From assembly GCF_049673105.1 (NCBI RefSeq), contig NZ_JBATXG010000026.1:1-64000 (forward strand): a stretch of 64,000 nucleotides of DNA, in the 5' to 3' direction. The notes under the pieces are model-generated. The model was not told the origin of the DNA. It did no database searches and was given only the letters and a program-made list of their open reading frames with translations. The stretch comes from Castellaniella sp049673105 (GTDB lineage Bacteria; Pseudomonadota; Gammaproteobacteria; Burkholderiales; Burkholderiaceae_B). Position 1 is the stretch's first letter. Every line of letters begins with the position of its first letter. The translations under genes and the position numbers were made by a program. Below are positions 16,254 to 24,751 of the stretch, piece by piece.

Positions 16254-17537
16254 TCAACAGCCGGATTCGGGGCCCGAGAACGGGCTGGGCGTCTTGCCGG
16301 CCGGCTCAGCGCAGCCTTCGCGCCCATCCAGCCGCCGGCCCGCCAGAACCGGCCAGGCATGCCACAAATAGGCAGCATAGGCGCCCACCCACAACATGCC
16401 AGCCGTCAGGATCAGCCACCACGACCAGCGCGCCAGCTCCGGCAGTCCGACCGACGCTCGGATCAGGGCGGCCAACGCCAGGACGCCCGCCGCCGCAGGC
16501 AGCCATGGCCGGCGGTCCAGCCATCGTCCCGTATGGATGCGTCCCGCCAAGCTCATGATGGTGAACACCGACAGACCCATGGCGCCGGCTGTCAGCAGAT
16601 GGCGACCGCTCGACACAGGCCAGACACCCGCCAGCCAGGCCAGGCCCATGGCCCCGTAGCCCAGGGCGATCAGCCAGAAGCAGGCATATAGCATCAACGC
16701 CCAGCGGGTGAGCAGCGCCCGCCCGACATGCCAATCATTGAGCACATTCAGCATGGCGGCGCAGGCGGCCAGCGCGGCCCAGCCGGCCACCGGGCCGCCG
16801 CCCAGGACTGCCTGCGCCACACCGCATGCACCAATGGAAAAGACCGCCAGATAACGACGCGGCGGGCGGGCCAGATAATGATCCGATGGCGACGGTGCGC
16901 CCGGTCGACCTGCCTCGATATAGCCATTGAGCACGCTCATCGACACCCGACTGCCCGCCAGCAGAATCAGGACCATCGTCAGATCGATCGCGCCATGAAT
17001 CCAGGGCAGCCCATCGTATCCGGCAAACAGCGCAACGAAGAACCCGGTCTGCGCCAGCAACAGCCCAGCCAGCGTCCAGGCAAAACCCAGATGCGCCCGG
17101 CGCGGATCGCGCCACAGCGCCGGCGCCAACCGGATCAGCAAGACAGCCGTGAAGGACACATTGCACAGAACCGTCAGCCCAAGCCCCGTCCCGAACGGCA
17201 GCCACTGCGCCAACGCATATGCCGCCCGTGCCATCAACCATAGAGCAACCAAGCCGGTCAGCGGGCGGACGGCAATCGGCGCTGCCCCCGTGAATTCCGG
17301 GATGGCGGTCAGCAGAAAGCCAGCCGCTGCCGCCAGGCCGAAACCAAACACCAGTTCATGCGCATGCCACAACAGCACACCCCCCGGCGGTCTCCAGCCA
17401 GACAGGGCAGCGCCATTCAGAAACAGCATCCAGACAGACAAGAACACCACGGCGCTCGCCGATGTCAGCACGAAAAATGGACGAAATCCGCAAGACCATA
17501 AAGGGTGAACCGCTGAACCGCCATGCTGCGCCGTCAT
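16254..17537 (-). CDS. nnrS: NnrS family haem-copper membrane protein
   Basis: This 427-residue protein has about twelve membrane segments along its whole length. The NnrS hallmarks are the N-terminal HPLWSCGFRPFFVL and the following LLWHAHELVFGFG, with conserved histidines. NnrS proteins bind haem and copper and protect cells against nitric-oxide-linked iron stress. Its start overlaps the stop of the ABC ATPase gene (ATGA), so it is the last gene of the four-gene operon. Genes of this family are often controlled by NnrR/DNR regulators, one of which is encoded tail-to-tail beside it. Confidence 0.92.
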   Translation of the reverse strand: MTAQHGGSAVHPLWSCGFRPFFVLTSASAVVFLSVWMLFLNGAALSGWRPPGGVLLWHAHELVFGFGLAAAAGFLLTAIPEFTGAAPIAVRPLTGLVALWLMARAAYALAQWLPFGTGLGLTVLCNVSFTAVLLIRLAPALWRDPRRAHLGFAWTLAGLLLAQTGFFVALFAGYDGLPWIHGAIDLTMVLILLAGSRVSMSVLNGYIEAGRPGAPSPSDHYLARPPRRYLAVFSIGACGVAQAVLGGGPVAGWAALAACAAMLNVLNDWHVGRALLTRWALMLYACFWLIALGYGAMGLAWLAGVWPVSSGRHLLTAGAMGLSVFTIMSLAGRIHTGRWLDRRPWLPAAAGVLALAALIRASVGLPELARWSWWLILTAGMLWVGAYAAYLWHAWPVLAGRRLDGREGCAEPAGKTPSPFSGPESGC

Positions 17538-18295
17538 GAGGACTCTCCATCCAAGGCCACTGCCGAGACCAGCCCAAAGGATTCCCGCACGATCGGCGCA
17601 TCCATCAAGCTGGCTGTCATCCGATGGCTCCAGGCCTCGGTACGCTGGGACTGCGATCGTTCCACCACGAATTCGCCCAACATGCGCCCTGGCCCGGACG
17701 CCATGACGACGATGCGGTCGGCCAGCCGGACGGCCTCCATCAGATCATGAGTGATCATCAGCACGGCGGTCCCGGCGTGTTCCACCTGCTTGCGCAGCAG
17801 ACCATAGAGTTCCTGCTTCAGTCCTACATCCAGAGCTGAGAACGGCTCATCCAGCAGCAGCAGATCCGGCGCCACCGCCAGTGCGCGGCCAAGCGCTACC
17901 CGGCTTTGCATCCCGCCGGACAGTTCATGAGGATATTTACACGCGTCCGCTTCGGTCAGGCCCATACGCGTCGCCCACTCCATCGCCCGGCGTCGGCGTG
18001 CGACAGCGGGCAGCCCCAGGCCCTTGAGTCCCAGGGAAATATTGTCCGCCGCATTTTTCCAAGGCATCAGCCGGGGCTGCTGGAACACGCAACCCACTCC
18101 CCGGAATGTGGAGCGCACCCGTCCTTCGGACGGTTCAAGCAAGCCCGCCGCAATATGCAGCAAGGTGCTTTTCCCGCAGCCGGACGGCCCCACCAATGCC
18201 ACGGTCTCGCCGGCATGAAGGTTCAGCGAAATACCTGACAGCACAGTCGTCAGCCCAAAGCGATGGCCCAGTTGGCGAAGGCTCAATAGACTCAT
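17534..18295 (-). CDS. ABC transporter ATP-binding protein (NitT/TauT type)
   Basis: The 253-residue ATPase has Walker A GPSGCGKSTLL at about residues 36-46, a Q loop in GCVFQQPRLMPW, signature LSGGMQSRVALGRAL near 124-138, Walker B LLLLDEPFSALD and switch MITHD. It resembles SsuB/TauB/NrtD-type subunits that energise import of small oxyanions or organosulfonates. Its start overlaps the permease stop by 4 bp. The substrate of this system is not evident from the ATPase. Confidence 0.92.
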   Translation of the reverse strand: MSLLSLRQLGHRFGLTTVLSGISLNLHAGETVALVGPSGCGKSTLLHIAAGLLEPSEGRVRSTFRGVGCVFQQPRLMPWKNAADNISLGLKGLGLPAVARRRRAMEWATRMGLTEADACKYPHELSGGMQSRVALGRALAVAPDLLLLDEPFSALDVGLKQELYGLLRKQVEHAGTAVLMITHDLMEAVRLADRIVVMASGPGRMLGEFVVERSQSQRTEAWSHRMTASLMDAPIVRESFGLVSAVALDGESS

Positions 18296-19098
18296 GTGTC
18301 CGCCGTCCGCCAGCGCTCGATGGCGCGCTTGATCGGCTCCAGCAGCAGATACTCAGCGGCCAGCAGCAATCCCAACACCGCTGCGATCCAGCCCAGCGAC
18401 CCTGCCATATCCAGTTGCGCCCGCGACACAGCCAGTGCCGCCCCCGCGCCATCCGACGCCGCCAACAGCTCGGCCATCATGACCACTTTCCAGGCAATGC
18501 CCAGGGCGGTAATCCAGGCCGGCAGCAAGTATGAAACCACGTGCGGCAGATGCACATCCAGCAACATCGCGTACCACGTCAGCCGATAGACACGCGCCAC
18601 ATCCATGAGCTGCCCATCCAGCGTCCTCGCCCCCTGCATCGCCCCCGCAAAGACCAGCGGAAAACAGGCAAGCACGACAGTGAACACAGGTGTGGCATCG
18701 CCCATGCCGAACCAGATCATGGCCAGCACCAGCCAGGCAATGGGCGGCATCCCCAGCAACAGCGTCACCAAGGGCCGCGACACCAGCGCAGCAGTCAAAG
18801 ACCGACCGGCCAGCATTCCGAGCACAGTCCCCGCCAGCACGGCAATCCCCAGCCCCAGGAAGGCGCGACGAGCGGAAATCCACAATTGCGGCGCAGCCAG
18901 ACCCGAGGCCAGCAGTTCACCCAGCCGGCCCAGCACCGCCGAGGGCCCTGGCAGAACCAGCGGCCCATGGTGCAAGGCACCCCATTCCCAAAGGGCACAG
19001 AACAGCAGCAGACTGGCCACCGCCCCCCAGCCGCTCCAGAAATAGGCCAATACAGCACCCAAGCGCCGCCATCCGGGCGCGTCAGGCATAGAAGTCAT
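18292..19098 (-). CDS. ABC transporter permease (NitT/TauT type)
   Basis: The 268-residue membrane protein has about six membrane spans and an EAA-like cytoplasmic loop (DVARVYRLTWYAMLLDVHLPHVVSYLLPAWITALGIAWK at about residues 173-211), typical of the SsuC/TauC/NrtB family. The start is ATG 19098 (MTSMPD) or the third codon after it, overlapping the binding-protein gene by 17 bp. It is one subunit of the Fur-boxed importer. Confidence 0.9.
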   Translation of the reverse strand: MTSMPDAPGWRRLGAVLAYFWSGWGAVASLLLFCALWEWGALHHGPLVLPGPSAVLGRLGELLASGLAAPQLWISARRAFLGLGIAVLAGTVLGMLAGRSLTAALVSRPLVTLLLGMPPIAWLVLAMIWFGMGDATPVFTVVLACFPLVFAGAMQGARTLDGQLMDVARVYRLTWYAMLLDVHLPHVVSYLLPAWITALGIAWKVVMMAELLAASDGAGAALAVSRAQLDMAGSLGWIAAVLGLLLAAEYLLLEPIKRAIERWRTADT

Positions 19099-20146
19099 GA
19101 TCCGGCAATCGCCCGCCGATCAGCGCGGCGTGATCCGCCAACAAGCACTGAAAGAAGAACTCCAGTTCTTCTCGCGCATCTACGGCATCCACCGCGCGGT
19201 CGCGCGACTGCACCAGAGAATCCGCCACGGCGTCAGGCGTCAGCATAGGGATATGGCGCGCCACCAGCTCGCCGCATTGCGTGGGGTGCGCCAGGCACCA
19301 CGCCAAAGAATCCGCATACTGGGCACGCACCCGGCAGGACAGGCCGGTATCAACGCTTGATTTCCCCACGGCTGCTATACCCGCCTGCGGAATGCGTGGC
19401 TCACGGCCCAGTACCCGGCCCCAGGCCTGCGACAGGTTGACGCCGCGATACAGCGTAGGCGCCACGACCGACACGGGGAATGATTCGCTCTTGCGCAACA
19501 CCATGGACACGGCGGGTTCCGGCAACAGCGCGTGATCCACGCGACGGAGCAACAATTGCTGAATGGCATCGAATGGCGTCGGCACATAGCGCAAGAAGAA
19601 ATCCCGCCGTTGATCCAGCCCCAGACGAGACGTCAGCAAGCCAAACAGAATGTCCGGCATATCCGCCCGAAACGGCATGGCGATTTCCAACCCTTGGAAA
19701 TCGTCCAATGCATGCAGCGCCGGATCGCGGGTTACAAGCCACAGCATCCCCCAGGTCGCCACGTTCAACAGCCGCAGGGGAACTCCCTGAGCGTACAGAT
19801 TCGCCGCCACATTTGATGGCATCGCCATGAAATCCGCGCCGCCGCCCACTGCCCAGGCCCGCAGCTGATCCGGGTTCTGCCACAACTGAAAACGGCTGCC
19901 CGGCGCTACGTCGTCCAGGCTGCCGGAATCCGTCATATGGATCAGGGGATACGACACGGTGGCTGGCGGCCCCGCCAGCACAAGCGGTCGCATACCGGCA
20001 GCCGCCGCCGACACACCTGCTGCAGATGGCACCGCCGCCATCAGCCCCCAGGCAGAGGCCAGGCCCAGCAGCGCGCGGCGCCGAACCTCGGGAACTGGCG
20101 GATGACAAGCGGACGATGCTGACGGCGCGGTGAGTCGAAAAACCAT
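19082..20146 (-). CDS. Tat-exported ABC substrate-binding protein, unknown substrate
   Basis: The 354-residue protein begins with a twin-arginine-like signal (VRRRALLGLASAWGLMAAVPSAAG) and belongs by fold pattern to NitT/TauT-type binding proteins (GADFMAMPSNVAANLYAQGVPL; ALDDFQGLEIAMPF). The ATG at 20146 was chosen because it places the twin arginines correctly; the frame extends further upstream over the Fur box. Tat export may imply folding or cofactor loading before export. The substrate is unknown. It is the first gene of the operon with permease, ATPase and nnrS. Confidence 0.82.
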   Translation of the reverse strand: MVFRLTAPSASSACHPPVPEVRRRALLGLASAWGLMAAVPSAAGVSAAAAGMRPLVLAGPPATVSYPLIHMTDSGSLDDVAPGSRFQLWQNPDQLRAWAVGGGADFMAMPSNVAANLYAQGVPLRLLNVATWGMLWLVTRDPALHALDDFQGLEIAMPFRADMPDILFGLLTSRLGLDQRRDFFLRYVPTPFDAIQQLLLRRVDHALLPEPAVSMVLRKSESFPVSVVAPTLYRGVNLSQAWGRVLGREPRIPQAGIAAVGKSSVDTGLSCRVRAQYADSLAWCLAHPTQCGELVARHIPMLTPDAVADSLVQSRDRAVDAVDAREELEFFFQCLLADHAALIGGRLPDHDFYA

Positions 20147-20204
20147 GGCGATTGCCGGCGTGAATCTTGTAAACCCTGGAATTGTGGGTGGATCACCATG
20201 TAAA

Positions 20205-20223
20205 TGCAAATGATAATTATCAA
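20205..20223 (-). promoter_or_regulatory. Fur box, also a near-perfect FNR-type palindrome, in front of the ABC-nnrS operon
   Basis: The plus-strand sequence TGCAAATGATAATTATCAA contains the 12-bp perfect palindrome TGATAATTATCA. Read on the minus strand it gives TTGATAATTATCAT, identical to 14 bases at 9527-9540, with similar flanking bases (19 of 22 identical). It lies about 60 bp before the binding-protein start and immediately after the stop of the Fis-type regulator. Confidence 0.8.
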
Positions 20224-20225
20224 GT

Positions 20226-20990
20226 TTAACTATGCTCGTCAGATCGATACGGAGCAGGATCAATATCATGCTTGCGCATCAGCGCCCAGAAAGCCCGGCG
20301 GTGTTTTTGCGCCATGCGCGCGGCCAAGGTGACGTTGCCGCCATGACGCCCCAGGGCTGCACGGATATAGGCGCGTTCAAAGCGGGCGACGACCTGGCTT
20401 TTTGCCTCGCGGAAGGAATCCTGCGATGTGGCGCGCTGCATGGCGAGGGCCACGGCATAGGCTTCCAGTTCCGCCCCGGAACGATCCAGGATGGTGTGAC
20501 AGAGTTCAGCTTCGGTCGGCCCTTGATGAGCCGCCACCATCATGCCGGAGATGACCGCGCCGCCATACAGCGGTTCAGGCTCTGCCACACAAGCCGGCGC
20601 CAGCCTGCCCAGGGCGCTTTCCAGGCGGGCGCGCAGTTCTTCAGGGCAAAACGGCGGTTGCAGAAAGTCTGACGCCCCCAGCGCAATCAGATCATGCACA
20701 GCCTGCGCCCGCAGCCCCACCGCGTAGACCAGCAGCACCGCCGGCAGGCGACCGGCACGTGCCGCCAGCGCCGTGCGCCATGCCGGCAAAGACGATTCAT
20801 CCGCGTACAACAGGCCCGCATCGTAGCGACCGCACGCCAGAGCAGGATCATCGAACAGGGTGTCGATCGCCGCATGAGGCTGCAACAAGGTGTGCAGGTG
20901 CAGGCGGCCCCCCAGATAGGGTCCTTTCAGCGCCCGCACCCAATCTGTTTGGTCCAGGGTCAAGAGTGCGCAATCCAACCGTTCTCGCAT
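20226..20990 (-). CDS. Fis-type DNA-binding regulator with degenerate receiver domain
   Basis: The 254-residue protein begins at ATG 20990, which has an AAGGAG ribosome site 7 bases upstream. Residues about 1-120 look like a response-regulator receiver (ends LGASDFLQPPFCPEELRARLESAL), but the phospho-acceptor Asp position reads Tyr (YDAGLLYAD) and the conserved Lys before Pro reads Gln. The C-terminal 60 residues form an NtrC-like Fis helix-turn-helix (GGNVTLAARMAQKHRRAFWALM). No AAA+ sigma-54 domain is present. It lies just upstream of the ABC-nnrS operon on the same strand and is a candidate regulator of it. Confidence 0.8.
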   Translation of the reverse strand: MRERLDCALLTLDQTDWVRALKGPYLGGRLHLHTLLQPHAAIDTLFDDPALACGRYDAGLLYADESSLPAWRTALAARAGRLPAVLLVYAVGLRAQAVHDLIALGASDFLQPPFCPEELRARLESALGRLAPACVAEPEPLYGGAVISGMMVAAHQGPTEAELCHTILDRSGAELEAYAVALAMQRATSQDSFREAKSQVVARFERAYIRAALGRHGGNVTLAARMAQKHRRAFWALMRKHDIDPAPYRSDEHS

Positions 20991-21227
20991 GCCAGGTCTC
21001 CTTGGTCGAAGCGAAGGCCCGCATGACGCGTCCCCGCCGAAACGACAGAATAGGCAAGCAAACCGACACGGCATAGTCGCAAAACTACGCTGGGGATAAC
21101 CCTTGGTTTACTCGAAACAGCCGGTTTTTAGAAATTTATTGTTGGATTAGGAAAAATTTTAGGAATATTCACTGAAAACGTGGTGATAGCATGGCGCCAA
21201 TTTAATGCCATAAGCAGGAGACAAGCT

Positions 21228-22604
21228 TTGGAAGCACTGAATACTTTCGTCAACGACATCAACGGCCTGGTCTGGGGCCCCCCCATGCTGGTCCTGATCC
21301 TCGGGACAGGCTTTTTCCTGATGATCCTGTTGAAGTTCATGCCGCTGCGCCGCATCGGCACAGGCTTTGCCATGATCTGGCGCGGTCGCCATCGTGGTGA
21401 TGCGTCCACGGGGGAAATCAGCCCCTTCGAGGCCCTGATGACCTGCCTGGCAGCCACCGTCGGAACCGGCAACATTGCCGGCGTGGCGACCGCCATCGCC
21501 GTGGGTGGCCCTGGCGCCCTGTTCTGGATGTGGTGCACGGCCTTGGTCGGCATGGCCACCAAATATGCCGAAGTGGTCGTCGCCGTCCATTTCCGCGAAA
21601 AAGACGAACGCGGCCAACATTCCGGCGGCCCCATGTACGCCATCAAGAACGGTCTGGGCCGTAAATGGCTCTGGCTGGGCGTCGCCTTTGCGATCTTCGG
21701 CGGCTTCGCCGGCTTTGGCATCGGCAACATGGTTCAGGTCAACAGCATGGCGCTGGCGCTGGAATCCACCTTCTCGGTACCCACCTGGATCACCGGGGTA
21801 GTCACCATGATCCTGATCGGCCTGGTCATCCTGGGCGGCATCAAACGCATCGGCGCGGTCGCGGCATCCCTGGTGCCGTTCATGTGCGTGGCCTACGTGC
21901 TGGCCGGGCTGGTCGTGCTGGCCGTCAATGCGGACCGCATCCCCGAAGCGCTGGATCTGATCTTCACCCACGCCTTCTCGCCCATCGCCGCCACCGGCGG
22001 CTTTGCCGGCGCCGCTGTCATGGCCGCCATCCGCTTCGGTGTGGCGCGCGGGATCTTCTCGAACGAAGCCGGTCTGGGTTCCGCCGGTATCGCCCAGGCT
22101 GCCGGCACCACCAGCAATGCAGTGGAATCCGGCCTGATCGGCATGATGGGGACTTTCATCGACACCATCATCATCTGCAGCATCACCGGCCTGGCCATCG
22201 TCTGCTCGGGCGTCTGGACCAGCGGAGCGAGCGGTGCTGCGCTGTCAGCGGCTGCCTTCGAAGTGTCCCTGCCGGGCGTCGGCGGCATCATCCTGACCAT
22301 CGCCCTGGTGATCTTTGCCTTCACCACCATCCTGGGCTGGAGCTACTACGGCGAGAAATGCTGGGAATTCCTGCTGGGCGCCAAATCCACGATACCCTAC
22401 CGCATCATCTGGGTCGTCGCCATCCCGTTTGGCGCCATCACGCAGCTGGACTTCGCCTGGCTGCTGGCCGATACCCTGAATGGGCTGATGGCTCTGCCCA
22501 ACCTGGCCTCGCTGATCCTGCTCAGCCCGGTGATCGTCAAACTGACGCGGGACTATTTCCGGGACCGCACCCAAGTCGGCGAACTGAGCACGCAGACGAA
22601 GTAA
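21228..22604 (+). CDS. Alanine/glycine:cation symporter family protein (AGCS)
   Basis: The 458-residue protein has about eleven membrane helices and the AGCS motifs (VWGPPMLVLILGTGFFLM at the N-terminus, ATVGTGNIAGVATAIAVGGPGALFWMW near residue 75, GGPMYAIKNGLG near 128, and SNEAGLGSAGIAQAA near 270). It would import alanine or glycine with Na+ or H+. I place the start at TTG 21228: it gives the family-typical opening EALNTFVNDINGLVWG and has aggag 7 bases upstream. An upstream ATG at 21180 has no such site. A perfect terminator follows. Confidence 0.93.
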   Translation: MEALNTFVNDINGLVWGPPMLVLILGTGFFLMILLKFMPLRRIGTGFAMIWRGRHRGDASTGEISPFEALMTCLAATVGTGNIAGVATAIAVGGPGALFWMWCTALVGMATKYAEVVVAVHFREKDERGQHSGGPMYAIKNGLGRKWLWLGVAFAIFGGFAGFGIGNMVQVNSMALALESTFSVPTWITGVVTMILIGLVILGGIKRIGAVAASLVPFMCVAYVLAGLVVLAVNADRIPEALDLIFTHAFSPIAATGGFAGAAVMAAIRFGVARGIFSNEAGLGSAGIAQAAGTTSNAVESGLIGMMGTFIDTIIICSITGLAIVCSGVWTSGASGAALSAAAFEVSLPGVGGIILTIALVIFAFTTILGWSYYGEKCWEFLLGAKSTIPYRIIWVVAIPFGAITQLDFAWLLADTLNGLMALPNLASLILLSPVIVKLTRDYFRDRTQVGELSTQTK

Positions 22605-22630
22605 GCCTCTAAGACGCGGCGCACCGCCAT

Positions 22631-22663
22631 CGCCACGGCAGCCCATGCTGCCGTGGCGTTTTT
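22631..22663 (+). terminator. Rho-independent terminator of the AGCS gene
   Basis: The perfect 11-bp stem CGCCACGGCAG/CTGCCGTGGCG with loop CCCATG is followed by TTTTT. It separates this gene from the convergent ddp operon, whose last stop is at 22662. Confidence 0.95.
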
Positions 22664-23714
22664 ATTGCGGATCGTGCGACAGTCCTCGCGCGACGTGGCA
22701 GCGAAACCGATGCTGCGGGTCCTGCGTATCGTGCACCAACGGCTGCGGCAATTCGCACCCTTGCGTCGCCCAGGGGCAGCGATCCCTGAAAAAACAGCCG
22801 ACGGGCAAGATGCGATTGCCGGGCAATTCCACTGGCGCGGCGGGCATATCGTCCATCCAGGGTCGGTCCAGGCGCGGCACCGAATCCAGCAGTTCGCGGG
22901 TATAGGGATGCCGGGGCGCCCCCAGCACCGCGCCGGCCTCTCCCTGTTCGACGATCTGGCCCAGATACATGACCGCGACCCGGTCGCACAGATGCCGCAC
23001 GACGGACACATTGTGCGAAATCAGCACATAAGTCAGCCCATGACGGCGGCGCAAGTCCTGCAGCAGATTCAAGATCTGCGCCTGCACCGAGATATCCAGC
23101 GCCGAAGTCGGCTCATCCAGGACGATCACGTCGGGCCCGGAGGACAGGGCGCGAGCGATAGCGATACGCTGGCGCTGACCGCCGGAGAACTCATGCACGT
23201 AGCGGTCCAGCGTGTCGGGTCGCAGCCCCACCTGCACGGCCAGTTCCGCCGCCCAGGCACGCAGGGCGGCGGCGCCTCGTCGCTGCGCCGATCCCGATCC
23301 CGCCCCGCGCCGTCCCCGGACGACCAGCGGCTCGATGATGACCTTCCAGGCGGGCAAACGCGGATCCAACGAAGACTGGGGGTCCTGAAAAACAATCTGA
23401 ACATTGGCCGGATGGCCATCGACGCGACGCTGGCGCTGCACACTGCCATCGGTAGGCGGCAGCAAGCCCATCAACACCTGGGCCAGCGTACTTTTGCCGC
23501 AGCCGGATTCCCCCACGATGCCGAACGCCTCGCCGCGCCGAATCTGCAGATCGATGCCATTGAGCGCATGGGCCGATTGCAAGACACGCCCCCGCCAATC
23601 GCGCACGACGGGAAAATGGACGCTGACATCCCGGATATCCAAGACGGAATCCGGCCCTTGCTGATCGGGTCGATCCGCGCCGACACCTGCTGCAGTCCGA
23701 TGAACGACCGTCAT
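22662..23714 (-). CDS. ddpF: Dipeptide ABC transporter ATP-binding protein (DdpF/OppF type)
   Basis: The 350-residue ATPase has Walker A GESGCGKSTL at about residues 71-80, signature FSGGQRQRIAIARAL near 176-190, Walker B VIVLDEPTSALD, and the C-terminal cysteine-bearing oligopeptide-transporter extension (CFFRDRCPWATQGC) that ligates an Fe-S cluster in some members. The start ATG at 23714 overlaps the ddpD stop (ATGA); a longer open frame upstream lies inside ddpD. It is the last gene of the operon. Confidence 0.92.
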   Translation of the reverse strand: MTVVHRTAAGVGADRPDQQGPDSVLDIRDVSVHFPVVRDWRGRVLQSAHALNGIDLQIRRGEAFGIVGESGCGKSTLAQVLMGLLPPTDGSVQRQRRVDGHPANVQIVFQDPQSSLDPRLPAWKVIIEPLVVRGRRGAGSGSAQRRGAAALRAWAAELAVQVGLRPDTLDRYVHEFSGGQRQRIAIARALSSGPDVIVLDEPTSALDISVQAQILNLLQDLRRRHGLTYVLISHNVSVVRHLCDRVAVMYLGQIVEQGEAGAVLGAPRHPYTRELLDSVPRLDRPWMDDMPAAPVELPGNRILPVGCFFRDRCPWATQGCELPQPLVHDTQDPQHRFRCHVARGLSHDPQ

Positions 23715-24751
23715 ACGCTCCCCCCGGCGGCGTCCGCCTGCGCCGGCGACAAGGGATGCCAGCAAGCCAGCCTGCGGCGGTCCTGTCCAGCGTCACTCGC
23801 CTCTGCCGCAACATCCAGGGGCAGCAGAGCAGGCCGCTGGCGACAGGTCTCGTCCGCATACGCGCAACGATCGAAAAAGGGGCAACCCGAAGGCGGATGG
23901 CGCATGTCCGGCACCTGCCCCGGAATGGCCGCCAGCGCCGACCCCGGCGGGGCGCCCTCCGGCAAGCCGTCGAGCAGGCCGCGCGTGTAAGGATGACGCG
24001 GTTCTCGCAGCACCTGCCCGGTGGGGCCCTGTTCAACCACGGTACCGGCATACATCACGTACACGCGATCGCATAACTGGGACACGACCGCCATATCGTG
24101 CGTGATAAACAGTATGGCGGTGCCGCGTTCGCGCGCGTGATGGCGCAACAGCTGCAGGACCTGGCGCTGCACCGTGACGTCCAGCGCCGTCGTCGGTTCG
24201 TCGGCAATCAACAGGTCCGGGTCGCAGGAAAAGGCCATAGCCACCATGACGCGCTGCCGCATGCCGCCCGACAGCTCGAACGGATAAGCCCTCAACACCT
24301 GGGCCGGGTCGGGAATCATCATGTCGCGCAACAAGGATTCCGCCTGGGTCAAGGCATCGCGCCGGCTGATACGGCGGTGCACGCGCAACACCCCGACCAT
24401 CTGTTCCCCGATCCGCTGCGTGGGATTCAGGGCCGTCATGGGTTCCTGAAAGATCATGGCGGCCCGGCGACCGCGCCACCGACGGACCACGGGTTCGGAG
24501 GCGGCCAGCACATCATCGCCCCCCAGATGCAGGCTGCCTGCCGTGACCCGGTAGCCGCCGGGCGGCAACAGCCGCAGGGCCGCCATGGCCGTCACGGATT
24601 TACCGGAACCGGATTCGCCCACGATGCCCACGATTTCCCCCGGCATGACGCGCAGGCTGACGCCATTGAGCGCCCGGACCGCGCCGCCAAAGACGGGGAA
24701 TTCCAGGGACAGGCCGCGCACATCCAGGACGGGAATGGTGTCCGGACTCAT
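23711..24751 (-). CDS. ddpD: Dipeptide ABC transporter ATP-binding protein (DdpD/OppD type)
   Basis: The 346-residue ATPase has Walker A GESGSGKSVTAMA at about residues 43-55, Q-loop MIFQEPMTALNP, signature LSGGMRQRVMVAMAF near 161-175, Walker B LLIADEPTTALDVT and switch FITHDM, plus the C-terminal CPFFDRCAYADETC segment. It pairs with DdpF as the two-ATPase engine of the importer. Its start overlaps the ddpC stop by 4 bp. Confidence 0.93.
   Translation of the reverse strand: MSPDTIPVLDVRGLSLEFPVFGGAVRALNGVSLRVMPGEIVGIVGESGSGKSVTAMAALRLLPPGGYRVTAGSLHLGGDDVLAASEPVVRRWRGRRAAMIFQEPMTALNPTQRIGEQMVGVLRVHRRISRRDALTQAESLLRDMMIPDPAQVLRAYPFELSGGMRQRVMVAMAFSCDPDLLIADEPTTALDVTVQRQVLQLLRHHARERGTAILFITHDMAVVSQLCDRVYVMYAGTVVEQGPTGQVLREPRHPYTRGLLDGLPEGAPPGSALAAIPGQVPDMRHPPSGCPFFDRCAYADETCRQRPALLPLDVAAEASDAGQDRRRLACWHPLSPAQADAAGGSV

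Noticed and set aside
21180..21227. ATG 21180 as start of the AGCS transporter
   Set aside because: No ribosome site and no homology for the first 16 codons; TTG 21228 has aggag upstream and gives the family N-terminus.
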